A stretch of DNA of 64,000 nucleotides from Tetracentron sinense. Its lineage: Eukaryota > Streptophyta > Magnoliopsida > Trochodendrales > Trochodendraceae. The stretch's first letter is position 1, and every line of letters starts with the position of its first letter. Location of the stretch: contig CM026557.1 in NCBI GenBank assembly GCA_015143295.1, positions 23,097,760 through 23,161,759 of the forward strand, given 5' to 3'. Under the pieces are notes generated by a model that was not told the origin of the DNA, did not search any database, and worked only from the letters and a program-made list of their open reading frames with translations. Positions 44,141 to 55,775 of this stretch are shown here, one piece after another. Position numbers and translations under genes: made by a program.

Positions 44141-46560
44141 TTGAGGCATGATGCCAGATTTGATATTGATATGGCCGAGAGACACTAGATTTTGTTCATA
44201 TTTGAAATAATGCTGAGAAGCAAATGGTACGCAACTGTAGTTGCGACCTGATTAAGTGCATATGGTTAAAGTGCCACGTGTTGTGTGATTTGAATGCATT
44301 GGATGAGGCTTTCACCTTGTATGCAGCTAATATGTAGCTAGGGTGTATTGAGTGCACCTTGATTGTGTGCAGCTAGCTTAAGGGCAGTGAGTGACTCGAT
44401 TGAGTGTGTACCATTAGTGTGCAGCTTGATTGGATTTGCATAGCTAGAGTGCATTATGTGCGACTCGGGTCTGTGCTACTAGTGTGCAACTTTGGATGTA
44501 TGTAGATAGTGTGTGGCTAAAGTGTAATGTGTGTACTGATTGTGCAGGATTGTGTGCGTGAATGGCATGCACGACTTGACCTATTCTGATGCATGGAAGG
44601 CCTAACTAGTCCTGGTTTCCCTGGTGTGATATGCAGGTTGAATAAGGGCTGGTATGTGGCTCGCTCTTGGAGACCAGTCCGTTGCTGATTAAAGATTTGG
44701 AGGCATTCAATCTCGCTCTCGCTTCTATTGGACCTATGATGCATCTTGGTTAATTGCTGAGTTCTGCTTGATCTGGCCAAGCTGATGAACAGACACTTAG
44801 AGGGTGATTGATCCGGTGAGTATTGGGACTCTGGCAGTGATTGGAAGACGTCAAAGGAGTTGACCAACATGGAATTCGAGGATGGTTGATCCAATTAGTA
44901 TAAGAACTCTAGTGGTGATAAGAAGAAGACTCAAGATTTGAAGTTGAATGCTTCTTTTGCTTATTTGATTTAACAGGGAGATCACTTTCACAGGGTGAAT
45001 GGATTATATTCTTAGTGGCACTATACGATGCTAAGCAAATTTGTCCTGTAGTGACATTGATGAAGACATGCTCTGCACCTTGCGGAGTCGGGTTTTGCTG
45101 GGGAGCTGAGGTCGTTTTACCAAGAAGAGTTGGTCTGCCTTGCTATTGCTAGAGATTGAGCACTCTGGCTAGGGAGAAGCTTGTTCTGATGCCTTTTTAG
45201 ACTCTTGCAGGGGGAAATGTTTGTAGAGAGCAATGGGCGGCCCCTACTAGGGATCCGCTAGGGAATGTGACGCTATCGTAGACCACTACTAGGGATCTGT
45301 CAGAGAACGACATTTTGCCAGATATTATCAGTTGTTTGCTGGAGAATTGAATTCTGCTGGAAACTACTGCCATGGGATCTGTTTCTCCCTGCTATCTGTT
45401 AGTGGCTTGTGAGGGATTGTCGGGAGTTCGGCGTGCCTGATTGCTACCGGATTTTGTTGTCAAACTGCTTTTCAGCTTTTCTCCCTTTTTACCCTTGGAA
45501 TGACCAAGTCAATGGGGTTTGAATAGATTTTGTGTGATGAGGCCGTTGCCAATTTTTCTCATGCCTGCGAAGTTGACAAGTTTTCTTCCCTTTTTTGCCC
45601 CTGGTCTCGAGACCAGGTCTGGGGTTCGTGTAATTTTTGCGCACCAATGCCATTTCTAGTTTTCATTGGTCCGGCGATGGAGTTCTGTTCCCGTTTCCTT
45701 GGATATCAGTATCTCACTTTTAGATACTTGTGTGATAAATTGCTTGAACTTTCAGTCTCTAAAGGATCTAGGAAGACTTGTGATAGGATGAAATGTAAGC
45801 TGGGGGGACCGAACTTTAGGACACCCTGAGATTGCTTCTGTTGCAGTTGATTTGCATTCCCTTGGGGATTTGTTCTTGTCACAGTTAATTTTCACTCTCT
45901 TAGGGAGTTTTTCTTTTTTTGCTCTGCTAGGGAATTTGAGAGAGACTGTCTCTACTGGGGAGAGTGAGATGGGTTGTCTCCCCTCGGGGATTGTTTTTCA
46001 GGAGAGATTGTCCCCAAAAGGTTTCTGCTGGGGTAGAGTCCAAGGAGGTTTGCCCTTGTGGGGTGTCAGACTCTTGGAAATGTTTCAACTTCTATTTTGG
46101 GTTTTCTTTTGATGGAAAGTTTTTATACCCTTGAGATTCGACTCGACTCGGGAAGTTGAAAGGATTTTTGCTCTGATGGACTTTGTGGGGAGGAGTTTCA
46201 ATGAGGCTTTGGTTCCACTGGGGATGGTTTGACTCAGTGTGGGGAGATTGGGGGACGTGTGATCCCCTTTATGTGACCGCACCTGATTCATTAGGTTGCC
46301 TACGTACCTTCTGTAGGATCAAGTTATGACATAGTTCAGACTAATGCCATCGATTGGCAAGGGAGGGTGTCCCGGAAAAGGTTTTGTGAAAGAAAGGTTG
46401 TTAGGCTCAAAGGGACTAACTAGCGGATTTCCTTGATTTGTAAACGGGTTTACATTGAAGGGGATGCCAAAGATGGCTTCCTATCCTTTCCCGAAGTGGC
46501 TAAAAGTGCAAGCGTAATCAGACAAGACCTTAAGCGCTGTACTTGGATTTTGCCCATTTG
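44141..46560 (-). other. E2 3' UTR
   Basis: 44270-44540 is a degenerate repeat-like stretch with words such as 'gtgtgcagcttgattg' and has no E1 counterpart. From about 44940 to 46540 it parallels E1 7800-9540. The 45920-46060 segment repeats 'gagagactgtctctactgggga' variants as in E1. The similarity to E1 ends where E1's integrase begins (about 9550). Confidence 0.55.
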
Positions 46561-47241
46561 ATTAGTTCGGGATTCGATGATCAGTCTGATATTACCCCTA
46601 GCTTTTGTCGGGCGAGGCATTTGCTCCTGATTAGTAGATTTGTGCAGCTTTTCTAAGGTTGTCAGTTACTTACTCGGATATCAGCTCCTGCTTCCTGTTT
46701 TGAAAATAAGTTGCCCCCATGCTCCAAACATTGCCTTGGGGGGCTTTATTTGACTGAGATTATGTCAAATGACCGGAGATGGGCTTGTCCCTTGCTTTTC
46801 ATTGTCCCCTGTCTCATGGCGCAGCAAGGTCTTGACCTTTGTAATCAATTTTGCTACCTGGCTCTGTATAGGATGAGGTTTCTAGATGGGAATTGTGCTT
46901 TTCATTGTATTCTGCCCCTGAGGACTGTGGGTCTGATTATCTGTTTAAGTGACCTCTTGTTAAGGCCAATAAGCTTAGGAAGCATTCAGCTATGCTACGC
47001 AAGTATGATAATGGAGATGAAACTCTTGAGAAAAAGAGTGATTTCATTGCATTGAAAGAGTTTGACTCGTACAGGGGCCACTGCGGCCGACTCTTACAGG
47101 AAAGAAATCCTAACTATGACGAACTTAAACTCGACTTGGTTTTGATCAACCGAACTCAACATCTTGCTTCCAGGTCTCCTCTTCTGATGGGTTAGTGGCA
47201 CAAAGATGGCTAGATGATGGGCTGATAACAGGGTGTGGTTT
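46561..47241 (-). other. E2 sequence between 3' UTR and gag remnant
   Basis: No pol motif remains. Contains 'ttgcccctg' and 'cttgcttttcattgtcccctg' phrases related to the 3' UTR, so pol was replaced by or reduced to non-coding sequence. Nothing else recognised. Confidence 0.35.
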
Positions 47242-47845
47242 TTAGGAGCACCAATTACTAGGCACATAATTAAGTTTGCCCTCATCGATTAGATCTTTGA
47301 CTGTATATTTTAGAGCAATGTAGTGATCAGTGGAATGTCCAGGTCCTTGATGGAAAGCACAATATTCGTACTCCTGGTAATTGTGGTTCCTTCTGGCTAA
47401 GGGTAATAGTAGGATGGGGCCGCGTAGTGCGATCAGCTTCCTTTCAACAAGAGTCGATAGGAGTTGGCTGAGTGGAAGAGGGGTGAAATGCTTGGGTGGT
47501 GCCCGCTCTTTCTTAGGCTCGAGGGGCGGATGAGGGGGAGATTTTTGTGGTTGTGCCACTGGGTTAGATGTGTTTGTCTAAGATGTAGGGGGCAGGTCTG
47601 GTTTTGCCCTTGTGCCACTAGGAGTTTGTCGAGAGCGGTAATTGCATCTTGGATAAGAGACTTGATTTCCTTGATGTCCTATTCTTAGCGAAGGAGGGTT
47701 GCCAAGATGACTTCTTGGCTGCTTGATGCTTCTCCATGCTCCATTGCTTGAGTCTTGGAATTGCTGCCTCGATAGGATAGGATCTAAAAATATAGAGTGA
47801 GTCAATACCGGAAGTAAGGTATGTGAATCCTAAATGCATGAGCAT
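47242..47845 (-). pseudogene. E2 mini-gag remnant
   Basis: Two frames cover this. 47559-47242 is open for 105 residues and contains KHFTPLPLSQLLSTLVERKL, then EYCAFHQGPGHSTDHYIALK, a Cys/His segment typical of the C-terminal part of Tat Gag. The frame 47845-47618 begins at a position that matches the gag start of E1 (19140-19199) and leads into it after a short gap. The capsid core seen in E1 (18051-18917) is missing. It may still encode a short Gag-tail peptide, but the two parts are not in one frame. Confidence 0.55.
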
Positions 47846-48230
47846 ACACGGGTAAAAACCTGATGAATGAGGTGAGCCTTAAAAGAGGAAAGACTTGACC
47901 CTAAGTAACACTTCTAATGGGATAGGGTGAAGGATAGATATGGTCTATGGGTTTTCGCAGTTGGGTCACTTCTAGGAGTGTTGTTGACTACATGATGTGT
48001 GCGCTATACTCTACAGATGCATGAGTGGAGCTAGATGTAGTGTTACCGCAAAGATGCTTGGACTAGGATAGACTGGGTTCTATGCTTTCCTAGATAGGTG
48101 CAAGTGCAGTGCCCTAGTAATGCTAATACGGTGACGGTGCAGTGCCCTAGGAATGCTGATATAGTGACGGTGCATGTGTAAATTCTAAGACATTTGAGTA
48201 GTATTGATGTTAATTTGGCTTAGACTTAGG
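47846..48230 (-). other. E2 leader, PBS deleted
   Basis: 'tgatgttaatttggcttagacttagg' at 48207-48231 equals the E1 sequence just before its PBS (21650-21674), but E2 then jumps straight into the LTR interior ('taggccaagggtaagcc'). The PBS and about 650 bp of the LTR edge are gone. A 'ggtgcagtgccctag(g/t)aatgct' phrase is repeated at about 48109 and 48138. Confidence 0.6.
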
Positions 48231-50415
48231 TAGGCCAAGGGTAAGCCCGGTAGACTTAGAGTTAGAACCGGTAGGTTAACAGGGGTTTAACCGTGGTTAG
48301 GATTACTAACCGGGATGGGGTGAGGTCTAAGGTATGTTTATGATCCTTAAGAATTGATTAATGATTTTAGGAGATTTTTTCCAATTTCCCAAGTTAAATG
48401 AGGCTAACCATGGTTAAAATATGGGTTTAACCATGGTTAGTCCGGATAACCAAGGTTACGCAGTGTACAAAGTCAAATTTAGAATTATACTGCCATTTGC
48501 TATTTTTCATGATTTTTGAAAATTTTTAAGGTTTAAATGGGCTTAACCATGGTTAAACCAAGTGTTAACCATGGTTAAACTCATCTAACCATGGTTAGGC
48601 ATGAACATGTAATCCAAAAGTTACATTTTTTCCCAAATTTTAGAATATTTTAGATTTTTAAGAATTTTCTCAGATTTGTCCAAGTTGGTTTCGCCAATTA
48701 ACCATGGTTAACTCTTGCTCATGGTTGAGTTAACCCTGGTTAAGGTAAGGGCAGGGGTTGGGTATGCTGGAAATGGACCCAAGGGTCAGGTAAAGTCTAG
48801 TGGAGAATCCCCATGGGCTGTGGGCCCATTGTATAACCCTGAAAATGCAAAAATCCACACTGTCAGCAGATGGATTGCTAACAGTTTGGGTGTTTTTTAT
48901 CCGACTTTGCACCCCTGTAACTTGAGTTAGGGGGTGAGTTAGGGGTTGCTTGACCCCGAGTTTTGAAGAGGGGAACGCAAGGAACAAAATGAGCCTAGGG
49001 TGGTCCCCAATGGTAGCCTGGAGTGGGCCACACAGTGTGCCAAAGTGGCACACTCACCATTCACATAAAATGATAAATGTCAGTCATCTAATTACCGACA
49101 TTCTGGCAGTTTTTGGTTTTTTAAAATTTAACACTGGTTAGAGTTAACTACGGGTCTCAAGGTGTTCAGGTAAAGTGTAAGGGAGACTCAGGAGGCCCTA
49201 ACCCAGGCCTTGAAACGGCCCAAAAAGTCCTCAGGTGGGGCTCACAGACCCTGGAACAGAAGGGTTCAATGGTGTCGGCACTGAGATTGCCGACACCCTG
49301 GACGTTTTTTAGATAATGAAACCAGGCCCTTCAGGCTGCAAAGGGGATGGAACCAAGGGTTCCCTCATGATATGAGGGACTCCCATAACCCTATTGATGC
49401 TGCCTGAAATGCTGCATATGCCCTTGGGAGGGTTCCCCTCGCCTATGAAGGTGGGAGAGAGCCCCCACAGTGGGTGTGTCTGCAAAATACAAGAATAAAG
49501 TCCCCTGGAATTGATCAGGGGCTCACATGTGCATCAAAACAGAAAGAACCATGGGGTAGGGGGAGCCCTACCCTGTTGCCTTACACCGGAGCTGCTGGTA
49601 TCCTTCACAAGAGGTAGTGGAGCTGTGGTGGCATGTGGTGGCACTGCCCAAGTGAGGTAGGATGAGTTGGGGCGTTGCTACGAGCTAGTGAGGCCTGTTA
49701 AGGGCCCTAGGAAGGAGGTAAAGGGGTTGGAACTGAGCAAGGCTTTGAATGGGGAGTTTGCAGATGGATCCAAGTTGAAAAGGAGGGCTGTCCATTTCTA
49801 GGGGATGCCTTGGGGACACATCCGGTAATAGGACAGTGGTAAGAGGGGCTCTCATGAGATGCAGAGGGAGCTACAGGTCGGAGGAGTGGTGGTGCAGGTG
49901 TGCTTGACTGCGCAGGGGAGTTGGTGTGCTGCAGAAGAGAAAACCACGGGGTGTCGGCAATGGGATTACCAACATTACCTAGCCTTCAAAAAATGAGGTT
50001 GTCGGTAATTCAATTGCCGACACTGTTGGTTTTTAACCAACAGGCCTTCGGCCTTTGCAGGCATGCGGTACAAGCTGGTTTTTTTTGAAATGTTTTGGGC
50101 CTGGGCCTGGGCTTGGGCCCAGGCAGAGGATTTGGACCTCCTAGGGGTTTTTCATTTTGAGGGTTGAGCCCTAAGGGCCTAGGGCATACTAGGGCTGGGG
50201 TTTACCTAGGTTTTTGGCTAGACTAAGGCTAGGGCTAAGCTATGCTAGGGTTAGGGCTAGGGCTAGGACTAGGGCTAGGGCTAGGCTAGGGCTAAGGCTT
50301 ACCTAGGGTTTACCTAAGGTTAACTAGTGGTCTAATCCTAGGGTTAGGCTAGGGATTTCCATGGTTAAGGAACTTAACCATCATTAGATAGGGGTGTAAA
50401 AATTGGGTGCTTACA
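48231..50415 (-). repeat. E2 5' LTR (right), truncated
   Basis: About 2185 bp, aligning with roughly 39700-41870 and ending TGCTTACA. The part equivalent to 39046-39700 (R/U5 side in element sense) is missing, so the LTR cannot support normal first-strand transfer. Confidence 0.82.
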
Positions 50416-50420
50416 CATAT

Positions 50421-51501
50421 GCCCAATACTCTACCTAGGTTGGTAAAAGTCCATTTGCATACTTCCCATACACATGGCTTCACTTGAGATTATATGCCCA
50501 ATGCTCTACCTAGTTTGTTAGAAGTCCATTTTCATACTCACAATAGGCTTATCTTGTTTAACATCATTTCACTTAACTCTTTTTCGATACACTTGAGAAA
50601 TCCGATCATGCAATACACATGCACATATACAATTGTGAGTGAACATGAGAACGATGGAAACATTTAACACATGGCACATACTTTTCTATTTCATTCCAAC
50701 TAACACATAAGTATACACATAGGGCAATACACTTAGCTTCATCAAAACATTCCATTTTCATCAATTCTTTTAAGTACAAGATCATTACAAATAAACTAGT
50801 AGGATTCCCTACTAGCTTCACATAAATTTCATGCTTCATATATTGGTTTTTCAATAAGAAGTACAACAAAATCAAATAGTAGAGTCCATCTACCTTTCGA
50901 AATCACCATAAGCGTGAGAGGTACACCTCGGAAGCAAGGTACAAGCTTGAAGAAGCTCGTGGAAGTGAAGATCGAACTTCGGAAGCTCAAGCAAAGCTTC
51001 ACCTTTGATCTAGATTCAAAACCCTAGCTTCTCTCTCTTCTCTCTCTCTAAAATCTCTCTTCAAATCTCTAAGCGTTCTTGTAACCCTTAGCCACGAAAA
51101 TGAGGGTTTTATAGATGTTTGGGAATGAGCGAAAGACTCATATACACTTAAAATATCCCAAAGAGTTGGCTACAACACAAAAGAGCACACTCAGTCGACC
51201 GGTTGAAAATCACCCCTCTTAACTAAAAGTCCATACAAATTTTTGCAACCTTCGTTCGACCGGATTTGGACTCGGTCGACCGAATGAAGTGCAGTCGACC
51301 GGATTTGATGCTCAATCGACCGGTTGCCCTATTTGTTTGCCTATTTTGCTGTTTTTCTTCATTTTTCCTCAACAGAGTGTTTCCACTCTTGTTCTTCACA
51401 CTTAAAGTGTTCTCACTCTCTTTCCTTTGGTTTTTTGCACACACACATATCACATACAAAAATCCAAACTCCCTCATATCATTTCACCACACCAAAGTAC
51501 A
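50421..51501 (-). repeat. E4 3' LTR, right part
   Basis: Continues the 75-bp array of 38745-39045 after the CATAT copy. Contains a - strand TATA box (51107-51114, CTATAAAA) and the palindrome array 51195-51323, and ends about 51501 (…GTACA) where 35 following bases align with those next to the E3 LTR end. Confidence 0.75.
51195..51323. promoter_or_regulatory. Five-copy TCGACCG palindrome array in U3 of E4
   Basis: TCGACCG starts at 51195, 51256, 51276, 51295 and 51316; the most complete copy is the perfect palindrome CGGTCGACCG (51274-51283). Steps are 61 (about three times 20), 20, 19 and 21 bp. The TATA box lies 80 bp downstream in element sense. Confidence 0.75.
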
Positions 51502-52562
51502 TAGAAGGCCATTACAAGAATTTCGTCCTCAAAATTAGGACGATACAGAAAGGGAAAAAAATAGAAATAGAACTATACAAACAAGTGAGGGTATGTCTCC
51601 CTCACATCAGCCTCGCGCTCCCATATAGCATCTTCCGTAAAATGGTGCTGCCATCTCAAGAGGACTAGTGGAACAGTCTTGGTGTGTAAGACTTGATCTC
51701 AACGATTTAAGATCTGAGCTGGTTGCTCCACCAGAGTAAGATCCTCATGGATCTCCATAAGATCGAGATCGATAACATGTGAGGGATCCAGAACATATTT
51801 CCTAAGCTTGGAAATATGGAAGACGTTGTGGATTATCGCCATGTGAGGAGGTAATGCCACTCTGTATACGACTTCACCGACCCAAGTGATGATCTTGAAA
51901 GGTCCCAAGTATCTTGGGCTTAGTTTTCCCCTCTTTCCAAACCTCATGATTCCCTGACTCAGAGAAACCTTCACAAAGACTCAATCCCCAACCTGGAATT
52001 CCAAGTCCCTACGACAAGCGTCCGCATAGCTCTTCTGAAGGTTCTGGGCAGTCATCAACCTCTCCCTGATGATCTTGACTCTATCAATATTTTGCTCAAT
52101 CAACTCAGGACCCAAAAATTTTCACTCCCCTACTTCATCCCAATACAGAGGAGCTCGTCAACTTCTCCCATATAAGGCCTCGAAAGGTGTCATCTGGATG
52201 CCTGCCTGGTAGTTTTTGTTGTAAGTTAACTCAACTAACTGCAAGTAATCCTCCCAACTACATCGGAAGTCTAACATACAAGTTCGGAGCATGTCCTCCA
52301 TAATCTAGTTCACCCTCTCGATCTGCCAATCAGTCTGTGGATGAAAGGTGGTGCTAAAGTCTAACCGAGAACCTATAGCACTCTGAAAGCTCTTCAAGAA
52401 CCTGGAAGTAAATCTAGGGCTAGGATATCGATCAGATACAATAGTAGCTGGCACCCCATGCAAACGAACCGCCTCCTTGATGTACAAGGCTACAAGTAGG
52501 CTCAAACTGGACGTAGTCTGATAGGGTAAGAAATGTGCAGACTTCATCAACCGATCAACTAC
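51502..52562 (-). pseudogene. E4 integrase, C-terminal half
   Basis: Reading leftwards: 52613-52305 gives VVIVVDRLMKSAHFLPYQTT, then VPATIVSD (second catalytic Asp) and LDFSTTFHPQTDWQIERVN, which keeps the catalytic Glu before RVN. Broken sequence continues with the YGRxxRSPLYWDEVG-like region (about 52160-52110). 51974-51699 is open with MRFGKRGKLSPRYLGPFKII and VFHISKLRKYV, the C-terminal DNA-binding part. Similar to E3 57420-58400 throughout but with stops. Interrupted at 52562 by LTR-C. Confidence 0.78.
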
Positions 52563-54336
52563 TATAACGACCCCAAATCCTACCTCAACCAAGATAGGAC
52601 CTTGGGTCACCACATTTCTTAAACCTGCTTAAATCTCATGACATACAAGGCATACAACACGAGTCTCCAACAATGAGAGTAATAAAATTTTGATTTTACC
52701 AAATAATCTTGCTCAAGTCTATGGTCAACATAAACGTAACCCACCATAAACAAAATAGTCTGATACTCAACTATAAAGTAATCTGATAAGCAACATCAAC
52801 TAAAACATAGTAAGTCTAATACAAATTTCCTCACAACTCAAAATTAAAGACCTAGTGATAAGGCCACCAGTTCAAATCTCGCTCTCCCTCAGTAAAGGGA
52901 TCAATCTCCTCCTCTACACCATAAGCCTCCTCCACCCAAAGCTCACCTACAAACTCGGGCTCCACACCTACCAAGACAAAAGTCTGGCTGAGTATAAAAG
53001 CACTGGGTGTATATAAAATCCAACCAACATTATAGTATCCTTGCACTTAATTAGACTCATAACCAATAACATAATCAGAGTGCGGAAGAACATGTGCTCA
53101 TATACATCATATCATCACTTTGACTCGTGTATTTGTGAGAACCTTAGACTTAGGAGACAACATGCTTATAAGATGATTATGCTTATGAGACCATGTCCTT
53201 ATGAGATGCTTATGCTTTTGATTCTTTAAGTAGCTTATTCAAATCCCTCATTGGGATTATTCAGATTTCTCATTGGACTTATGCAATACTTATGCTCATA
53301 TTCATACACTCCCTTATTCAGACTTGTTATATCCTTTATCGGGCTTATTCAGTTTTTCATCCTTTTAACGCAGTCCTACCAGGCATATGCGATGTTTATG
53401 CTTATACTTATGCACATATTCATACACTCTCTTATTGAGACTTATCATGTCCCTTATCAAGCTTATTCAGATTCTCCTCCTTCTTATGCAGTCCTACAAG
53501 GCATATACAATGCTTATGCTTGTGGTCCACATGTGTGACTTGTGAGACTCTTATCTTAACACGCATGTGGGTTTGTGCATAAGTGTCGTAATTAATATTC
53601 AAAGCAATCATCCCTTAGATTTCAATCCTCTGCTAAGAAACTCTGCCAGGTTACATCTCCCTAGTTAAAGAATTCTCAACATGAAGGTTTTTCCTCTAAG
53701 CTTTGGCCTTCCCGAACATTGATCACCATACAACATAATTAGGGCATAATTTCACAAACATCAATCTTTAACAATACTCATCTTCCATCATATATACCCT
53801 TCCTCCATTTGTACACACTCCACCAACCATATAAACCATGAATCCATCCACATACATTCTCATCCTCCATTTGTACACAATTCAACAACCATATAAAACC
53901 ATAAATCCATCCACAAACATTCCCATCCTCCATTTACTTCATTCTTAAGGCGAAAAATCATTCATTTCATAAGAAAACTCCATATTATATTCATATAGTC
54001 ATACCCATTCATAATAACTCATAATCTTCATATCATTATCCATAATCTTATTATAATCATACCAATAATCCATCATTTCTAGCTTAAACCATTTTTAAAC
54101 ATACATAAGTTCATAATAGAAGTAGGTTGGATAGTATATCGACATTTGGGATCATTCCCTTTAATCCAAACGCTCTCAAGAAGGTTTGATGTTGAATTTC
54201 AAGTTTTTCTTGCAATTTTCAAACTATCTCCTTCTTCTCCAAGCAAAACCCCCTTGAGAGCTCAAGGTTTTCTCTCTTCCTTTTCCAAATTAGTTTAGAA
54301 ATATTTAGAACACTCTAAAGCCTCAAAATTGAACCC

Positions 54337-54346
54337 CTATTTATAG
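54337..54346 (-). promoter_or_regulatory. TATA box of LTR-C
   Basis: - strand CTATAAATAG, identical to the LTR-A box; the palindrome array begins 67 bp upstream in element sense. Confidence 0.6.
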
Positions 54347-54412
54347 TCTCATGGGTTTAAAACATTAAAATCCACAATTTGGAGGTTTTTTAAAACGAAA
54401 ATCAAGCACTTC

Positions 54413-54599
54413 AATCGATCAAAGGTTAGTTCCGACGATCGGGGCTGATTTGGCATTTTTTGGGTGCCAACCAATCGATCGGTCTGTGAGGGCCGATCGA
54501 TCAGCGGTGCCCGATCAATCGCCCACCCAGGTCCGATTGATCGGACCGAGGTCCAGTATCCGGCAGTATACTATAATTCCTCCGATCGATCGATCGGTG
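54413..54599. promoter_or_regulatory. Seven-copy CCGATCGATCGG-type palindrome array in U3 of LTR-C
   Basis: Cores of the type (G/A)AT(C/T)(G/A)ATC lie near 54413, 54434, 54473, 54495, 54513, 54535 and 54584, giving steps of 21, 39, 22, 18, 22 and 49 bp, i.e. about 20 bp or multiples. Several are true palindromes with flanking CC/GG (e.g. 'gtccgattgatcggacc', 54531-54547). Confidence 0.75.
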
Positions 54600-54743
54600 A
54601 TCCTGAAATTTGGGATTTTCATCAATTTTCACCCTCCAACTTGTTTAACTTTAAACACTCAAGCATAGAACAACAAAATGACAACAATACCCTTACTAAA
54701 AAAAACAAGAACAAGGGAAAAAGGTCTGGGACTCTACAACTAC

Positions 54744-54877
54744 AACCCAGATAGCATCGGAGCCCTTTGTCGTCTGTGGCAAACCAACTACGAAATCCAT
54801 AGAAATGTTCTCTCATTTCCATTCTAGAATAAGGAGGGGCTGTAAAAGACCTGCGGGCTTCAAATGCTTGGCCTTAA
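54744..54877 (-). pseudogene. E4 integrase fragment between LTR-C and E3
   Basis: 134 bp aligning with E3 58407-58540 (core residues around SMDFIVGLPKT in E3; here shifted and mutated). It ends in CTTAA, the probable TSD of E3, whose second copy lies outside the window. Confidence 0.65.
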
Positions 54878-55629
54878 TGTCGCGCCCCAAAACCCACCCT
54901 AGGAGTTAGAGTGAACTTTGGACGACTAATCATGACTTGCTTGACAAACCAACCTGCAAAACCCACAAAGCATATACAATAGAGGACAAAACAACGGAAA
55001 CATACTCTAACATGTCATAGCGGAAGTCTACCAAACCTCTATGTATGTACATAAGCAATCCAAGTTTATACAAAAAGAATCCAAAAGAAAGTGCGGACAG
55101 ACCCGCCAAAATACATGAAGGTATATCTCTCATCTCACCCACAGCTAATCCACTCAGAATCTAATCACCACCTACTGATAACCCTCTACGGGAGGTTCCT
55201 CCAAAGGCTCCTTGACGTACTCCTCTTCCACCCATGGACCAGGAGCACAAACATCAAATGGAGCAGCAGCTCCCTCAGAACCTGCCGACATAAGAAGTAC
55301 GGCTGAGCATGGAATACTCAGCGGGTACTAAATACTAACCAACAATTATAGCATAGAAATGGCAATACATGATCAGGAGCAATTCATATATGTCAAACGG
55401 AAACAATTCATATCATACAAGGAATTAAAGCAGTTTATAATCATGCTTAAAATTCGTAGAAAGATGATAAATCCTCTTGAAAACATCGTGCACTTGACTT
55501 GACTTGAAATCTCTTTTCGTACTTGAAAGCTTGTCTTGTTTATCTTGCTTGATTCTTGTATGTCGTGTCATGTCATGCATGTCATGCGTGCTTGCTTGTG
55601 ATCATGTAACTTGTGAGATATCCTTGTGA

Positions 55630-55775
55630 GATGCCTTGAGAGGGAAGGGAGACCCTTCTTTATGCAATGCACTTGCGAGGGAAGGGAGACCCTTCTTTAT
55701 GATATGTATGTACTTGCAAGGGAAGGGAGACCCTTCTTCATGATATGCACTTGTGAGTGAGGGGAGACCCCTCGT
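55630..55775. repeat. ~41-bp tandem repeat in E3 LTR, copy number differs between the two LTRs
   Basis: Unit 'gagggaagggagacccttctttatgatatgtatgtacttgc' or a shorter variant. Three full units plus a diverged one are in this LTR; the right LTR (63270-63450) has one more full unit and an additional 13-bp 'tagtgagatgtcc' segment near 63246. Confidence 0.8.

Larger units (their letters stand above)
39046..50415 (-). mobile_element. E2: deleted Tat/Ogre-type element (no pol, no PBS)
   Basis: LTRs at 39046-41870 (complete) and 48231-50415 (truncated), with a perfect TSD CATAT at 39041-39045 and 50416-50420. Internally it has a clear polypurine tract, a two-part satellite, a 3' UTR related to E1, a short gag remnant and a leader. 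ORF1, the gag core, protease, RT, both RNase H and integrase are missing, as is the PBS. Because the TSD is intact, the element landed with both LTRs and part of the loss (PBS plus LTR edge) came later or was copied as is. Size 11.4 kb. Confidence 0.9.
52563..54738 (-). mobile_element. Solo LTR-C, chromovirus type, inserted in E4 integrase
   Basis: 2176 bp from TATAACGACCCC to GGACTCTACA, flanked by ACTAC at 52558-52562 and 54739-54743. Removing it rejoins the E4 integrase in the order seen in E3 (58390-58410). The first bases are TA where related LTRs have TG, a single transition. It holds a 'gcttatgaga' repeat zone (about 53150-53530), a TATA box and a palindrome array. Confidence 0.88.
38100..54877 (-). 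mobile_element. E4: old chromovirus-type Ty3/gypsy element, split by E2, LTR-C and E3
   Basis: Visible parts: left LTR 38100-39045 plus 50421-51501 (about 2.0 kb once E2 is removed) and - strand integrase sequence 51502-52562 plus 54744-54877. Its integrase tail aligns residue by residue with E3 (for example MRFGKRGKLSPRY in both). The remaining part of E4, including RT, gag and second LTR, should lie right of E3, beyond the window. Stops and diverged termini show that it is older than E3. Confidence 0.8.
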
